Counted from the stretch's first letter, positions 16,823 through 24,798 are shown. The stretch is DNA of 64,000 bases from an uncultured Spirochaetales bacterium (GCA_944393005.1 CALXYO010000011.1:1-64000); one strand, 5' to 3'. Numbers and translations are program-made. Notes: generated by a model not told the origin, from the letters alone.

Positions 16823-18043
16823 CTTGGACGTGAGCGTTTTGCCCACAGGCTCCGTTTCTGGTTTACCAGTGGCACTCCATCCATACGGCTGATTGACTGC
16901 AGCCTGCCCAGACTTCGAGGTCTGGGTAATGTAGCTGTCGCGGATGTTGATGGCGGCATTCACATCTGCATGCATGCTGTTGCCGCAATGCCTGCAGACA
17001 TACCTGTTCCCTTTTCTCGATGCCTTGTCGATCGTCTTGCATACACAGCATTTCTGGCTTGTATACCTCGCATCCACAAACTCCACCCTTATGCCGTTCC
17101 TCTGGCATTTATAGGCAAGCTTGAACTCAAGATCAGAGTACGACCAGGCAGAAAGCCACTTCCTCATGGTCTTATTGCTTTTGCCTTTAAGCCTCTTCAT
17201 GTTCATGGATGACAGATCCTCAAGGACGTATATGGAAACATCCTCATCAGTGTTGGCAAGCTTCTTGGAAATGCAATGGTTCTGGTCATGGACAAACCTC
17301 TTCTCGCAGCCCGAGATGGACTTAAGCCTTCTCTTCGCACTGCGGGTGCCTTTCTCCTGCAACACAGAGCGCACATGATTGTATTTCCTTTTCACCCGCC
17401 TTACATCCTTCGCTCCATAGTGGACACATTCAGAGGTTGTCACGATATTGTAGACACCCCTGTCCAGTCCCACTATCTTCCCATCTTTGTTTTCTTCAAT
17501 TACTGGATCATGACATTCGTAGATGAGATTGACGAAAACCCTTCCTTTCCTGTCAATCCCTATGTTCGCTCCCTTCAGCTTCCATCCGTCCGTTTCTGGA
17601 TAGCGCTCAGTGAAGAACCCGGGAATTAATATGATTGTTCTTATCCTCCTGTCACAAGTGCTGAAGGTGAGCTGACTCCCTCTCAGTGTCACAGTACGCA
17701 CATCATAGCGCATCGTGCACTTCTCTTTCATTGATGGACGTTTCATCCTCTCAGCCCTCTTAGGATGTTTCTGCTTCAGCTTCGTCCTCTTCACATTCCA
17801 TGTCTTCACAGCTTCCACTGCGACATCACGGGCACACTGTATAAGTCCTGTGGGCAGAGTCGGACACTCTTCCTTTATCCTCTCATACTGGACCTTGTGG
17901 AGGAACCTCTTGGACGTGCTGTTGTTGGTGACAAGACAGTCCACAGACATATTGAAGGCCCTTGCATACTGCTTCCTCGTCTCCACTATTGCGGAGACTT
18001 CCTTGTCAGTGAGCTTTGGGAAAACAGTGATTGACCTTCTCAT
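16805..18043 (-). CDS. tnpB: TnpB RNA-guided nuclease (IS605 OrfB)
   Basis: The 412-residue protein has the split RuvC-like active site of TnpB: GLDRGVYNIVTTS (Asp), YVLEDLSSMN (Glu) and HADVNAAINI (Asp), plus the zinc finger CCVCKTIDKASRKGNRYVCRHC between the last two. The N-terminal part carries the OrfB HTH-like region. All three acidic residues are present, so it may be an active RNA-guided DNA nuclease that maintains the element. It is divergent from tnpA with 36 nt between the starts. Confidence 0.93.
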   Translation of the reverse strand: MRRSITVFPKLTDKEVSAIVETRKQYARAFNMSVDCLVTNNSTSKRFLHKVQYERIKEECPTLPTGLIQCARDVAVEAVKTWNVKRTKLKQKHPKRAERMKRPSMKEKCTMRYDVRTVTLRGSQLTFSTCDRRIRTIILIPGFFTERYPETDGWKLKGANIGIDRKGRVFVNLIYECHDPVIEENKDGKIVGLDRGVYNIVTTSECVHYGAKDVRRVKRKYNHVRSVLQEKGTRSAKRRLKSISGCEKRFVHDQNHCISKKLANTDEDVSIYVLEDLSSMNMKRLKGKSNKTMRKWLSAWSYSDLEFKLAYKCQRNGIRVEFVDARYTSQKCCVCKTIDKASRKGNRYVCRHCGNSMHADVNAAINIRDSYITQTSKSGQAAVNQPYGWSATGKPETEPVGKTLTSKPSGLS

Positions 18044-18079
18044 ACATCAATCATACCATGTTTTATAATAGGAGACAAC

Positions 18080-18490
18080 ATGAGAAGCAATAACAATTCT
18101 GTTTCCACATTGCAATACCACATCGTCTGGTGTACCAAGTACAGACATCCCATACTCACAGGCGCTGTCGAGGTGGAGACAAAGACGATACTGGCACAGA
18201 CCTGCACAGAGTACGGCTGGAGTCTCAAGGCCATAGAGGTGATGCCTGACCATGTCCATCTTTTTCTGGAAGCCTCTCCCGATGAAGCACCATCGACAAT
18301 TGCAAGAACGCTGAAGTCGATTTCCGCTGTCCACATCTTCACAGCATTTCCAAAACTGAAAGAGAGGAAGTTCTGGGGCTCCGGACTCTGGTCACGCGGC
18401 TGCTACTATGGAAGCGTCGGTGCCGTTACTGAAGAGAGTGTGAAGAAGTATATTGAAAACCAGAAGTCGAACATCGGAGGTACCGAATAA
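18080..18490 (+). CDS. tnpA: IS200-type Y1 transposase TnpA
   Basis: A 136-residue HUH tyrosine transposase: the His-hydrophobic-His motif is in MPDHVHLFLE and the catalytic Tyr is in VKKYIENQK. It also has the typical N-terminus (YHIVWCTKYRHPIL). It cuts and rejoins single-stranded DNA at the element ends as a dimer. AGGAG (18070-18074) precedes the ATG. Its stop codon overlaps the start of the next small gene (TAATG). It appears intact. Confidence 0.93.
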   Translation: MRSNNNSVSTLQYHIVWCTKYRHPILTGAVEVETKTILAQTCTEYGWSLKAIEVMPDHVHLFLEASPDEAPSTIARTLKSISAVHIFTAFPKLKERKFWGSGLWSRGCYYGSVGAVTEESVKKYIENQKSNIGGTE

Positions 18491-18684
18491 TGAAATGCCC
18501 GACATGTGGCAAAGCTATGGTCAAAGGAGCTGTCATATCTTCAAGCAGCATGCCATTCAGCACGAATGTCATATTCAAGCCTGAGAGGAATGATGTGTGC
18601 CCCAACGCTATACTGGAAAAGGAAGCTGATGCATATATCTGTATGGATTGTGGTCAGGTATTTTCGATATACAAAGTGGAATAA
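18490..18684 (+). CDS. DUF6487-like zinc-ribbon protein
   Basis: The 64-residue protein starts MKCPTCGKAMVKG and ends AYICMDCGQVFSIYKVE, giving two Cys-x2-Cys knuckles separated by a loop, as in small DUF6487-type zinc ribbons. Its ATG overlaps the tnpA stop, so the two are coupled. It lies between the two terminal hairpins, which makes it a passenger of the insertion sequence, or else a host gene whose start the element has captured. Its function is unknown. Confidence 0.65.
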   Translation: MKCPTCGKAMVKGAVISSSSMPFSTNVIFKPERNDVCPNAILEKEADAYICMDCGQVFSIYKVE

Positions 18685-18703
18685 TTGCAGCCGCATTCAT
18701 CCT

Positions 18704-18719
18704 GCAGGACAAGCCTTGC
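18704..18719. repeat. Probable left-end hairpin of the IS605 element
   Basis: gcagg-acaag-ccttgc forms a stem with one wobble pair, and shares loop and flanking bases with the hairpin at 16802-16822. It lies downstream of tnpA, where an IS605-type left end is expected. Confidence 0.5.
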
Positions 18720-18802
18720 CGGTTTTCTGGCGGCAACATTTATAAAAAAAAAGAAAGGATGGATATTCCGGATCGACCCAAATATCTTGGTATCTTGATT
18801 AT

Positions 18803-19624
18803 ATGCGAAAAAAAATAGAAGGAGCGGAACACCTTTCACCGCTTTCAACAGGATTCGGTGATTTGGATTATTTTCTTAATGGAGGGTTGTATCCTGAACA
18901 ATTGGTTGCAGTGGGAGCTATGCCTTCCGTTGGCAAGACATCATTTGTCGTATCATTGATTCGCAATATGCTTGAAAGAAACAAGAATATTCTGTTTTTC
19001 TCTCTGGATATGTTTTCTAGGGATATCATCAGAAGGTTACTTGCAGGAACTTCAGGCATAAGTTTACGTGAAATCATTAACTGTGATCTCTCAACGGATG
19101 CATTTAAATACGTTATATCTGCAGCACAACAATTATGGGATCGAACCTTTTTTATTGTTGATACTCCGGGATTATCAATAGAGAAACTGGAGAAAATAGT
19201 CTGGGCTGCAGTATCCACGGAACAAATAGATTGTATTCTGATTGATTCTTTTAACCTGATTGAATGTTATGCAAATTCTGAAACAGACCGGTATAAAAGA
19301 ATTACAAATGTGCTGAGAAGACTTAAGTGCTGCGATGCACCGATTGTCACAACGTTTCAGTGTCCATGTGACAAAAGCCAAAGAGAACCCTCCTTAGCAG
19401 ACGTTCCTCATGATATGTATTCACTTATAAATGAAAGTGATGTTGTGTTTTTTCTTCACCGGACACGATTTGTAACCGACCTTGATCAGTACTATAATGA
19501 TGATGCTATTGTCAAAGCTGCGCAGCCAGTAAAAATCATTGTTGAAAAAAACAGAAACGGAGATACAGGTGTGATCAATATTCGTTTTAATGGTTTTACA
19601 ACATCATTTGAAAGACTGCCTTGA
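18803..19624 (+). CDS. DnaB-like RecA-fold ATPase
   Basis: The 273 residues correspond to the C-terminal motor domain of DnaB: TGFGDLDYFLNGGL, Walker A GAMPSVGKTS, ILFFSLDM, Walker B DCILIDSFNLI, PIVTTFQCP, and the closing KIIVEKNRNGDTGVINIRFNG. The N-terminal primase-binding domain and linker helix of replicative DnaB are absent, so it is not the chromosomal helicase. All ATPase motifs look intact, in contrast to the frameshifted copy at 6667-7268. A DnaE-like fragment follows 166 nt downstream. Confidence 0.85.
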   Translation: MRKKIEGAEHLSPLSTGFGDLDYFLNGGLYPEQLVAVGAMPSVGKTSFVVSLIRNMLERNKNILFFSLDMFSRDIIRRLLAGTSGISLREIINCDLSTDAFKYVISAAQQLWDRTFFIVDTPGLSIEKLEKIVWAAVSTEQIDCILIDSFNLIECYANSETDRYKRITNVLRRLKCCDAPIVTTFQCPCDKSQREPSLADVPHDMYSLINESDVVFFLHRTRFVTDLDQYYNDDAIVKAAQPVKIIVEKNRNGDTGVINIRFNGFTTSFERLP

Positions 19625-19790
19625 AATTAATTGAGGAAATGTTATTAGGGCATTCATACATCAAAAACACAAACCCCGAACTCATGTGCAGCAAATCAGC
19701 CATCAAAACAGAAATAATGACAATATCAGCGCCAAGTTAAAAAACAAACTGCAGTTATAAAACTGTGAACCTGAAATTTCCGTATTTCAT

Positions 19791-20300
19791 ATGACAGCAT
19801 ATGTCATACATGATATCTATTCTGCCGGTATATCAGAACTTGCAGCGGCGATTGCCCTTTCTTTTCATTACGCCGAACCATTGTTTGACATACTGGATAT
19901 TGATGCATACATAAAAAAACAGAAAGTATTTGATCCGGATCTGTCAGAAATACTGAATGAAACTAACGGCCATATAATCTTTGAGGAACAGAAAGTCCAT
20001 GCAATCTCTGTTTTATTTGAATCTACTATTAATGAGGCATCATACGCTTTCAGAAGTATTTATGAAGAAAGTGAAAGCAGAATTGATGCACTCAAAAAGG
20101 AATATATAGAAAAAGCAGCTGAAAAAGGAATTGAACAGCAGTATGCGGAAAAGACATTTTATATTATTAAGTACATAATAAAATATAAAAAGCTTCTGCC
20201 ATTGAAAGCAGAGTGCATTCCATGTGCAATTGAAACATACCAGTTAGCCTATATCGCTGCATATTATCCAGAAGTGGCAGATGAAGTTTTCATTTTTTAG
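19791..20300 (+). pseudogene. C-terminal fragment of a DnaE-like protein
   Basis: The 169 residues align with the last 160 of the DnaE-like protein at 9457-11757: ILNETNGHIIFEEQ matches ILSETNGYVIYDEY, and LLPLKAECIPCAIETYQLAYIAAYYPEV matches VLPSKAQCVSCAVDTYRLAYIATKYPEV. The PHP and palm parts are missing, and no ribosome binding site stands out. It could be a remnant of a once complete copy or a stand-alone finger-domain protein; a remnant is likelier. Confidence 0.6.
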
Positions 20301-20320
20301 TCGAATTTTCAAAGAAAGAT

Positions 20321-20355
20321 AAAAAAAGAACCAAAATCGAACTGATTTTGATTCT
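20321..20355 (-). terminator. Terminator of the initiator tRNA
   Basis: On the minus strand a 12-bp stem (20344-20355 with 20327-20338, one G-T pair, loop of 5) is followed by seven T residues. It lies a few nt downstream of the tRNA 3' end. Confidence 0.75.
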
Positions 20356-20361
20356 CTTGTT

Positions 20362-20434
20362 TAGCAGGGGTAGGACTCGAACCTACGACCCCCGGGTTAT
20401 GAGCCCGATGAGCTGCCAACTGCTCTACCCTGCG
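20362..20434 (-). tRNA. tRNA-fMet (CAT), initiator
   Basis: The cloverleaf folds fully, with anticodon CAT in loop CTCATAA. Three marks show an initiator: position 1 (C) does not pair with 72 (T), the anticodon stem has three consecutive G-C pairs (GGG with CCC), and the D stem has A11-T24. The 3' CCA is not encoded. Upstream on the minus strand TTGACA and TATAAC occur, but 20 nt apart. Confidence 0.92.
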
Positions 20435-20630
20435 TCGAATGCAAGAGTTATACTGACTCAATAACAATATCTTGTCAATAGTTTCATACAAGTTTTTCCA
20501 ACATTTGTAAAATCTTCTTCTTTCTCTCTGCTTAGAAGATGGAGTCTTCTTGATAGAGTTGAATAAAGAGTGCGGAGATATCGCTGATAATAGCTGAAAG
20601 AAAAGGCTGTCACGCACTTGAAAGAACTGA

Positions 20631-21086
20631 AAGGCGCGCAGTCAGGACACTGTGTCTCAGCCGGAAGAAAAATGGGCCCTGAGGCTTTTGAAGAAAAAAC
20701 TTATCGAGGCAATACGCACTGAAGGCTGCTCCATCATAGTGCTGGCAGGATTTCTTTCAATACTTTCCCCTCACTTCATCAGTGAATTCCGTGATAGAAT
20801 ACTGAACATACACCCATCGCTCATCCCTTCTTTCTGCGGAAACGGATTTTACGGTTTCAAAGTTCATCAGACCGCCCTTGAAAGAGGAGTCAATGTGACT
20901 GGGGCCACCGTGCATCTTGTCAATGAGCTAACATATGGTGGTAGAATACTATTTCAGAAGACTGTTGAGGAGAAGGACACAGATGATGCCGTGACCCTTC
21001 AGAGAAGAGTCAAGGAAGAAGCAGAGTGGATAATTCTTCCCCGTGCAGTCGAGATGCTCGCCGCAAAGGCAAAAAGGAGGATTGTT
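20631..21086 (+). pseudogene. purN: purN remnant, N-terminus lost
   Basis: The frame holds the C-terminal two thirds of phosphoribosylglycinamide formyltransferase: CSIIVLAGFLSILSPHF, RILNIHPSLIPSF, VNVTGATVHLVNE and ILPRAVEMLA. The first 80 or so residues with the GNGSN nucleotide loop are missing. Just upstream another frame reads GRKMGPEAFEEK, which would continue into KLIEAIRTEG after a slip in the A run at 20694-20699. The catalytic Asp of the DGG segment is Tyr here (LTYGG). No stop separates it from purO, whose own start has a strong ribosome binding site. Confidence 0.75.
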
Positions 21087-21764
21087 ATGACAATCAGTGA
21101 ATACCTGTCAGACAGGAAGTACCCCGGACGCGTCATCATCGCGGGAAACAGCAGCGACGGCAAGGCAGTTCTCTGCTATGCGATCATGGGAAGAAGCGAA
21201 AACAGCAGAAACAGGGTTTTCGCATTTGACGAAGACGGCACGCTCAAGACAAAGCCGTACGATGAATCAAAAGTGGAAGACCCCTCCCTCATCATCTACA
21301 ATGCGATGAAACAGTACGAAGACAAGGTCATTCTCACAAACGGAAGTCAGACTGACACTATATATGAGACGTTTGAAAATGGCGGAAGCATTGAAGATGC
21401 CGTGATGAAGATGACTTATGAGCCGGATGAACCCAACTGGACCAGCCGCATCAATGCGGTATTCAATGAAAGCGAGTCAACATACAGCCTTTCAATCATA
21501 AGGAAGGAAGGCTCATCTCCAGTGAGGGTAATCTACTCGTATCCCTGCCAGAAAGGCTGGGGACACTGCATACACACCTATCTTGAAAGCGAGTCGGATC
21601 TTCTGCCGCCCTTCACTGTCGATCCGCAGAGAATCGAAATCCCGTCATCCATTCAGGAACTTGCAGATGAAATGTGGAATGCCCTGAATGAAGACAACAG
21701 GATATCCCTCTTCGTCCAGTTCGGCGACGAGATGACCGTGCTCAACAAGAATAACGGAGACTGA
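21087..21764 (+). CDS. purO: IMP cyclohydrolase, PurO type
   Basis: The start is the ATG at 21087 with AGGAGG at 21075-21080, although the frame runs on upstream through the purN remnant. The 225 residues fit the PurO family, first known from archaea: YPGRVIIAGNSSDGKAVLCYAIMG, NRVFAFDEDGTLKT, LIIYNAMKQY and ILTNGSQTDTIYE. It would close the ring of FAICAR to give IMP, the last step of purine synthesis. The AICAR transformylase gene follows after 3 nt, so both final steps are encoded together as separate proteins rather than as the usual bifunctional PurH. Confidence 0.82.
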   Translation: MTISEYLSDRKYPGRVIIAGNSSDGKAVLCYAIMGRSENSRNRVFAFDEDGTLKTKPYDESKVEDPSLIIYNAMKQYEDKVILTNGSQTDTIYETFENGGSIEDAVMKMTYEPDEPNWTSRINAVFNESESTYSLSIIRKEGSSPVRVIYSYPCQKGWGHCIHTYLESESDLLPPFTVDPQRIEIPSSIQELADEMWNALNEDNRISLFVQFGDEMTVLNKNNGD

Positions 21765-21767
21765 ATT

Positions 21768-22937
21768 TTGGACACATTGAAACTCAAGTACGGATGCAAT
21801 CCGAACCAGGACAACGCAGCCATCTCATGTGACGGGAAGCTTCCCGTCACAGTTCTGAACGGGAAACCCGGCTACATAAATCTGCTTGATGCACTGAACG
21901 GATGGCAGCTGGTGAAGGAACTGAAGGCTGCCACCTCAATGCCGGCCGCGGCTTCCTTCAAGCATGTATCACCTGCCGGTGCGGCAATCGGCCTTGAACT
22001 GGATGAGAAGGAAAGGAAAATGTATTTCGTCTCACCGAAGACTGAGCTCACACCGATCGCCTGTGCGTATGTCAGGGCCAGAGGTGCGGACAGGATGAGC
22101 TCTTTCGGCGACTTCATTTCCCTGTCGGATGAATGCGATGCCGTGACGGCAAAGATCATCAGAGGAGAAGTGAGTGACGGTATCATAGCTCCGTCATACA
22201 GCGAAGAGGCTCTTGAAATCCTGAAAGCGAAAAGAAAAGGCAGTTACTGCATCCTGCAGATGGATGAATCATATGTTCCCGCCAAAAAAGAAGAACGGGT
22301 AATATACGGAATAACATTCACCCAGGACCATAATGACTACGTCCCTTCTGAAAAAGACTTTGAAAACATCGTGACAGCAAACAGAAACCTTCCGCCTGAA
22401 GCAAAAAGGGACCTGACCGTCGCACTTGTCACGCTCAAATACACACAGTCCAATTCCGTGTGCTATGCTTTCAGAGGACAGAGCATAGGAGTCGGTGCCG
22501 GACAGCAGAGCCGCATACACTGTACGCGTCTTGCGGGCAGCAAGGCTGATCTCTGGCTGCTGCGCCACAGTGAAAAGGTTCTCAGCCTTGACTTCAGGAA
22601 AGATCTCAGCCGCAACGACAGGGACAATGTCATTGAGCAGTACCTTGCCGATGAGGCAGAGGAAGACGTGATCGGAAACTGGTCAAGATACTTCAACACA
22701 GAGCCTGAGGTTTTCACAAAGGAAGAGAAGAAAGAATATCTGAAGAACATCAAGGGAATCGCACTCGCATCCGATGCCTTTTTCCCCTTCCGCGACAACA
22801 TTGACAGGGCTGCGGCAAGCGGAGTCTCATACATAAGCGAGCCGGGAGGTTCCCTGAGGGATGATCTTGTCATCAAGGCAGCTGACGAACACGGCATGAC
22901 AATGTGCTTCAGCGGCATCCGCCTTTTCCACCACTGA
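21768..22937 (+). CDS. purH: AICAR transformylase, stand-alone
   Basis: The 389-residue protein matches the AICAR formyltransferase part of PurH only: KYGCNPNQDNAA, the catalytic Lys-His in SFKHVSPAGAA, CAYVRARGADRMSSFGDFI, TLKYTQSNSVCYA and GVGAGQQSRIHCTRLA. It transfers a formyl group from 10-formyl-THF to AICAR. The cyclohydrolase domain is missing and its job is done by the adjacent PurO. The start is a TTG preceded by GGAG. The gene looks intact. Confidence 0.9.
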   Translation: MDTLKLKYGCNPNQDNAAISCDGKLPVTVLNGKPGYINLLDALNGWQLVKELKAATSMPAAASFKHVSPAGAAIGLELDEKERKMYFVSPKTELTPIACAYVRARGADRMSSFGDFISLSDECDAVTAKIIRGEVSDGIIAPSYSEEALEILKAKRKGSYCILQMDESYVPAKKEERVIYGITFTQDHNDYVPSEKDFENIVTANRNLPPEAKRDLTVALVTLKYTQSNSVCYAFRGQSIGVGAGQQSRIHCTRLAGSKADLWLLRHSEKVLSLDFRKDLSRNDRDNVIEQYLADEAEEDVIGNWSRYFNTEPEVFTKEEKKEYLKNIKGIALASDAFFPFRDNIDRAAASGVSYISEPGGSLRDDLVIKAADEHGMTMCFSGIRLFHH

Positions 22938-22944
22938 TTGAGGA

Positions 22945-23136
22945 ATGAAAAAGTTGAATGTTCTTGTACTCGGTTCAGACGGCAGAGAGGCCGCAATAGT
23001 CAACTACCGCCGCCCTGAAGGGCACCGGCTTGTAACTGCCCGGGGTGTTGAACGCTGCCACTACGGCCTTTACAGAAACATGGAAGAATCTTCCTCTTAC
23101 CCTTTCTTCTCAGGTGCTGTAGAATATTTCAGATAG
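22945..23136 (+). pseudogene. purD: purD remnant with internal deletion
   Basis: The first 18 codons (MKKLNVLVLGSDGREAAIV) are the N-terminus of phosphoribosylamine-glycine ligase. They are joined to GHRLVTARG and MEES, which resemble the C-terminal part of PurD, so about 350 codons of ATP-grasp core are missing. The reading frame ends at VEYFR just where intact PurD continues with DIG. It cannot be functional. Confidence 0.7.
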
Positions 23137-23146
23137 GAGGCAGAGC

Positions 23147-23824
23147 ATGAAAGATCCCAACAAGGCAAAAACAGAACGGATGATGGTGAAAAGGACGCTG
23201 AAGAATCTTGAACTTAACCGCATGGCTGCATGTTATGTTGAAACAAAGGAAGATGCGCTAAAGCTCGTCAGACAGATAATACCGGATGGAGTGAAAACAG
23301 CATCAGGCGGCAGCCAGACACTTGTGCAGTGCGGCATCATTGACTTTCTCAAGGAACACACAAAGTATTTCGACCGCTATGACAAAACGCTTTCACCCGA
23401 AGGCAGGAAGCAGAATGAAAGGGAAGCCTATTTCGCCGACTTCTACCTCACATCTGCAAACGCACTGACGGAGCACGGTGAGATCTACCAGGTGGACGGA
23501 GCCAGCAACAGGATATCTGCACTGGCCTACGGTCCGGATAAAGTCATAATCGTCGCAGGAATAAACAAGATCGTTCCTAACCTCCGAGCAGCTGTCGAGA
23601 GAGTGAAAAGACATGCGGCGCCTGCCAATGCCATCCGACTTGCAAGCGGACGATTCTGTGAGAACACAGGTGTCTGCATAAGCCCGTGCTTTGATGAAAA
23701 TGATCTCATGTGTCATGCAGACTGCGGTGATGACACTATCTGCTGCAACACACTGATCATGAAAAAGCAGAGGATAAAGGACAGAATAACCGTTATCATA
23801 GTCGGAGAGGAACTTGGCTATTAA
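23147..23824 (+). CDS. LUD domain protein (LutC/YkgG-like)
   Basis: The 225 residues form a LUD domain: NRMAACYVETKEDALKLV, VKTASGGSQTL, AYFADFYLTSANALTEHGEI and PDKVIIVAGINKIVPNL. The domain occurs in lactate utilisation proteins and many uncharacterised relatives. A C-terminal Cys-rich tail (CENTGVCISPCFDEND, CHADCGDDTICC) may bind metal. A good AGGAGG stands before the ATG. It overlaps the AlkD-like gene by 11 bp. Confidence 0.8.
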   Translation: MKDPNKAKTERMMVKRTLKNLELNRMAACYVETKEDALKLVRQIIPDGVKTASGGSQTLVQCGIIDFLKEHTKYFDRYDKTLSPEGRKQNEREAYFADFYLTSANALTEHGEIYQVDGASNRISALAYGPDKVIIVAGINKIVPNLRAAVERVKRHAAPANAIRLASGRFCENTGVCISPCFDENDLMCHADCGDDTICCNTLIMKKQRIKDRITVIIVGEELGY

Positions 23825-24461
23825 GATTGACTACAGCAGTTATCCGGACAGGGAAAGAAGGAGTGCATTCACAACCTCCCTCATTCCCGAATCTCCCTAT
23901 CCCAGTGCAGGAGTTCCGGTACCAGAGTGCCGGAAGATAGCGAAATCACTGAAGAGCCCGGACATTGAGATCCGCTATATCGAGGATATCCTCATCAAGG
24001 GTATTGTCATCTTCTCTAAAAAGGAAAGCTTCAGCGACAAAATTCCTCAGATAGAAGCTTTCCTCCCCCATCTTGTCAGCTGGATGGTGACTGATATAGC
24101 CGGCCCTTCCCTGTATTGCAGAAAAGAAGACAGAGAGGAAGCTTATTCTTATTTCCTTTCCCTCATCGACAGGGATGAGGAAATGACGAAGCGGCTAGGC
24201 ATAGTCACTCTAATGTCAGAATTCCTGACACAGGACAAGCTTGCAGAGGAACTTGGGAAAATAGCGTCGATACACAGCGATCATTATCTGCTCCAGATGG
24301 CGGGTGCATGGTTTACGGCGACGGCCTACACAAAATTTCCGGAGGAGACTATCCCATATTTCATGCGCCTTGATGAAAACATAAAGAAAAAGGCAAAGCA
24401 GAAATGCCGAGACTCAAGACGCATAAGCAGTGAATACAAGGAAAGACTCAAAAGCATTTGA
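23814..24461 (+). CDS. DNA alkylation repair protein, AlkD-like
   Basis: The 215-residue protein is built of HEAT-like helical repeats as in AlkD glycosylases: AGVPVPECRKIAKSL near the N-terminus, HLVSWMVTDIAGPSLY, RLGIVTLMSEFL and YLLQMAGAWFTATAYTKFPE. AlkD removes bulky alkylated purines. The start is TTG inside the 3' end of the LUD gene, preceded by GAGAGG, so translation is coupled. The active-site residues cannot be placed with certainty. Confidence 0.78.
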   Translation: MAIKIDYSSYPDRERRSAFTTSLIPESPYPSAGVPVPECRKIAKSLKSPDIEIRYIEDILIKGIVIFSKKESFSDKIPQIEAFLPHLVSWMVTDIAGPSLYCRKEDREEAYSYFLSLIDRDEEMTKRLGIVTLMSEFLTQDKLAEELGKIASIHSDHYLLQMAGAWFTATAYTKFPEETIPYFMRLDENIKKKAKQKCRDSRRISSEYKERLKSI

Positions 24462-24483
24462 ATACCTGTGTTTTTGCCTTTTT

Positions 24484-24544
24484 ATCACAAAAGTTGGAAA
24501 CAAACTTCCACAAATTGTGGAAATCAACTTCCAAGTTTTGTGAT
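24484..24544. promoter_or_regulatory. Nested palindromes, probable operator
   Basis: An outer inverted repeat, atcacaaaagttggaa (24484-24499) and ttccaagttttgtgat (24529-24544), differs at one base. Inside it lies a second palindrome, ttccacaaattgtggaa (24506-24522). Several TTGGAA/TTCCA half-sites are thus spaced over 60 bp, 20 bp upstream of a decayed ATPase gene. This would suit binding by a dimeric or tetrameric regulator. Confidence 0.5.
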
Positions 24545-24563
24545 TTAACATTACACTACTTGT

Positions 24564-24798
24564 ATGAACAACAAAGAGAAAACTTACATAAGACGTGTTG
24601 TGGATGATGAGCTGGAATTCAGGCTTGAAACATTCAGTGCCGTTCTTAATAAAAAATCTTATAAGAAAAGCAAATGAGAAAGCACAGCAGGCACCATTGA
24701 GGGAGCCGGATCTTATGATAATTCTCACTGCAGGAAAATATGCATACAAAAGACAAGACGGAGTTTATGTGATTCCAGTCGGGCTATTAGGTCCATGA
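24564..24798 (+). pseudogene. DUF4143 ATPase remnant with internal deletion
   Basis: The ATG at 24564 starts a frame reading NKEKTYIRRVVDDELEFRLE and TFSAVL, the typical N-terminus of AAA/DUF4143 ATPases, which stops before the Walker A motif. In a second frame the typical C-terminus follows: LIRKANEKAQQAP, LMIILTAGKYAYKRQDGV and YVIPVGLLGP. Some 350 internal codons are missing. Confidence 0.65.

Larger units (their letters stand above)
16790..18730. mobile_element. IS605-type element with a zinc-ribbon passenger
   Basis: Divergent tnpB (minus) and tnpA (plus) define an IS605-type arrangement of the IS200/IS605 family. Both flanks carry related hairpins in the same orientation, sharing the 12-mer caggacaagcct: a perfect ccttcagg-acaag-cctgaagg at 16802-16822, over the tnpB stop, and an imperfect gcagg-acaag-ccttgc at 18704-18719. 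They fit the right and left ends that TnpA recognises. The outer cleavage points are not resolved. The small gene 18490-18684 lies inside these ends. Confidence 0.75.

Noticed and set aside
18047..18342. Open frames on the minus strand inside tnpA
   Set aside because: Shadows of the well supported TnpA frame.
18803..19624. Gene as the chromosomal replicative helicase dnaB
   Set aside because: The primase-binding N-terminal domain and linker are missing; at 273 residues it is only the motor domain.
20309..20617. 102-codon open frame on the minus strand over the initiator tRNA
   Set aside because: It reads through the tRNA gene and its terminator and has no homology features.
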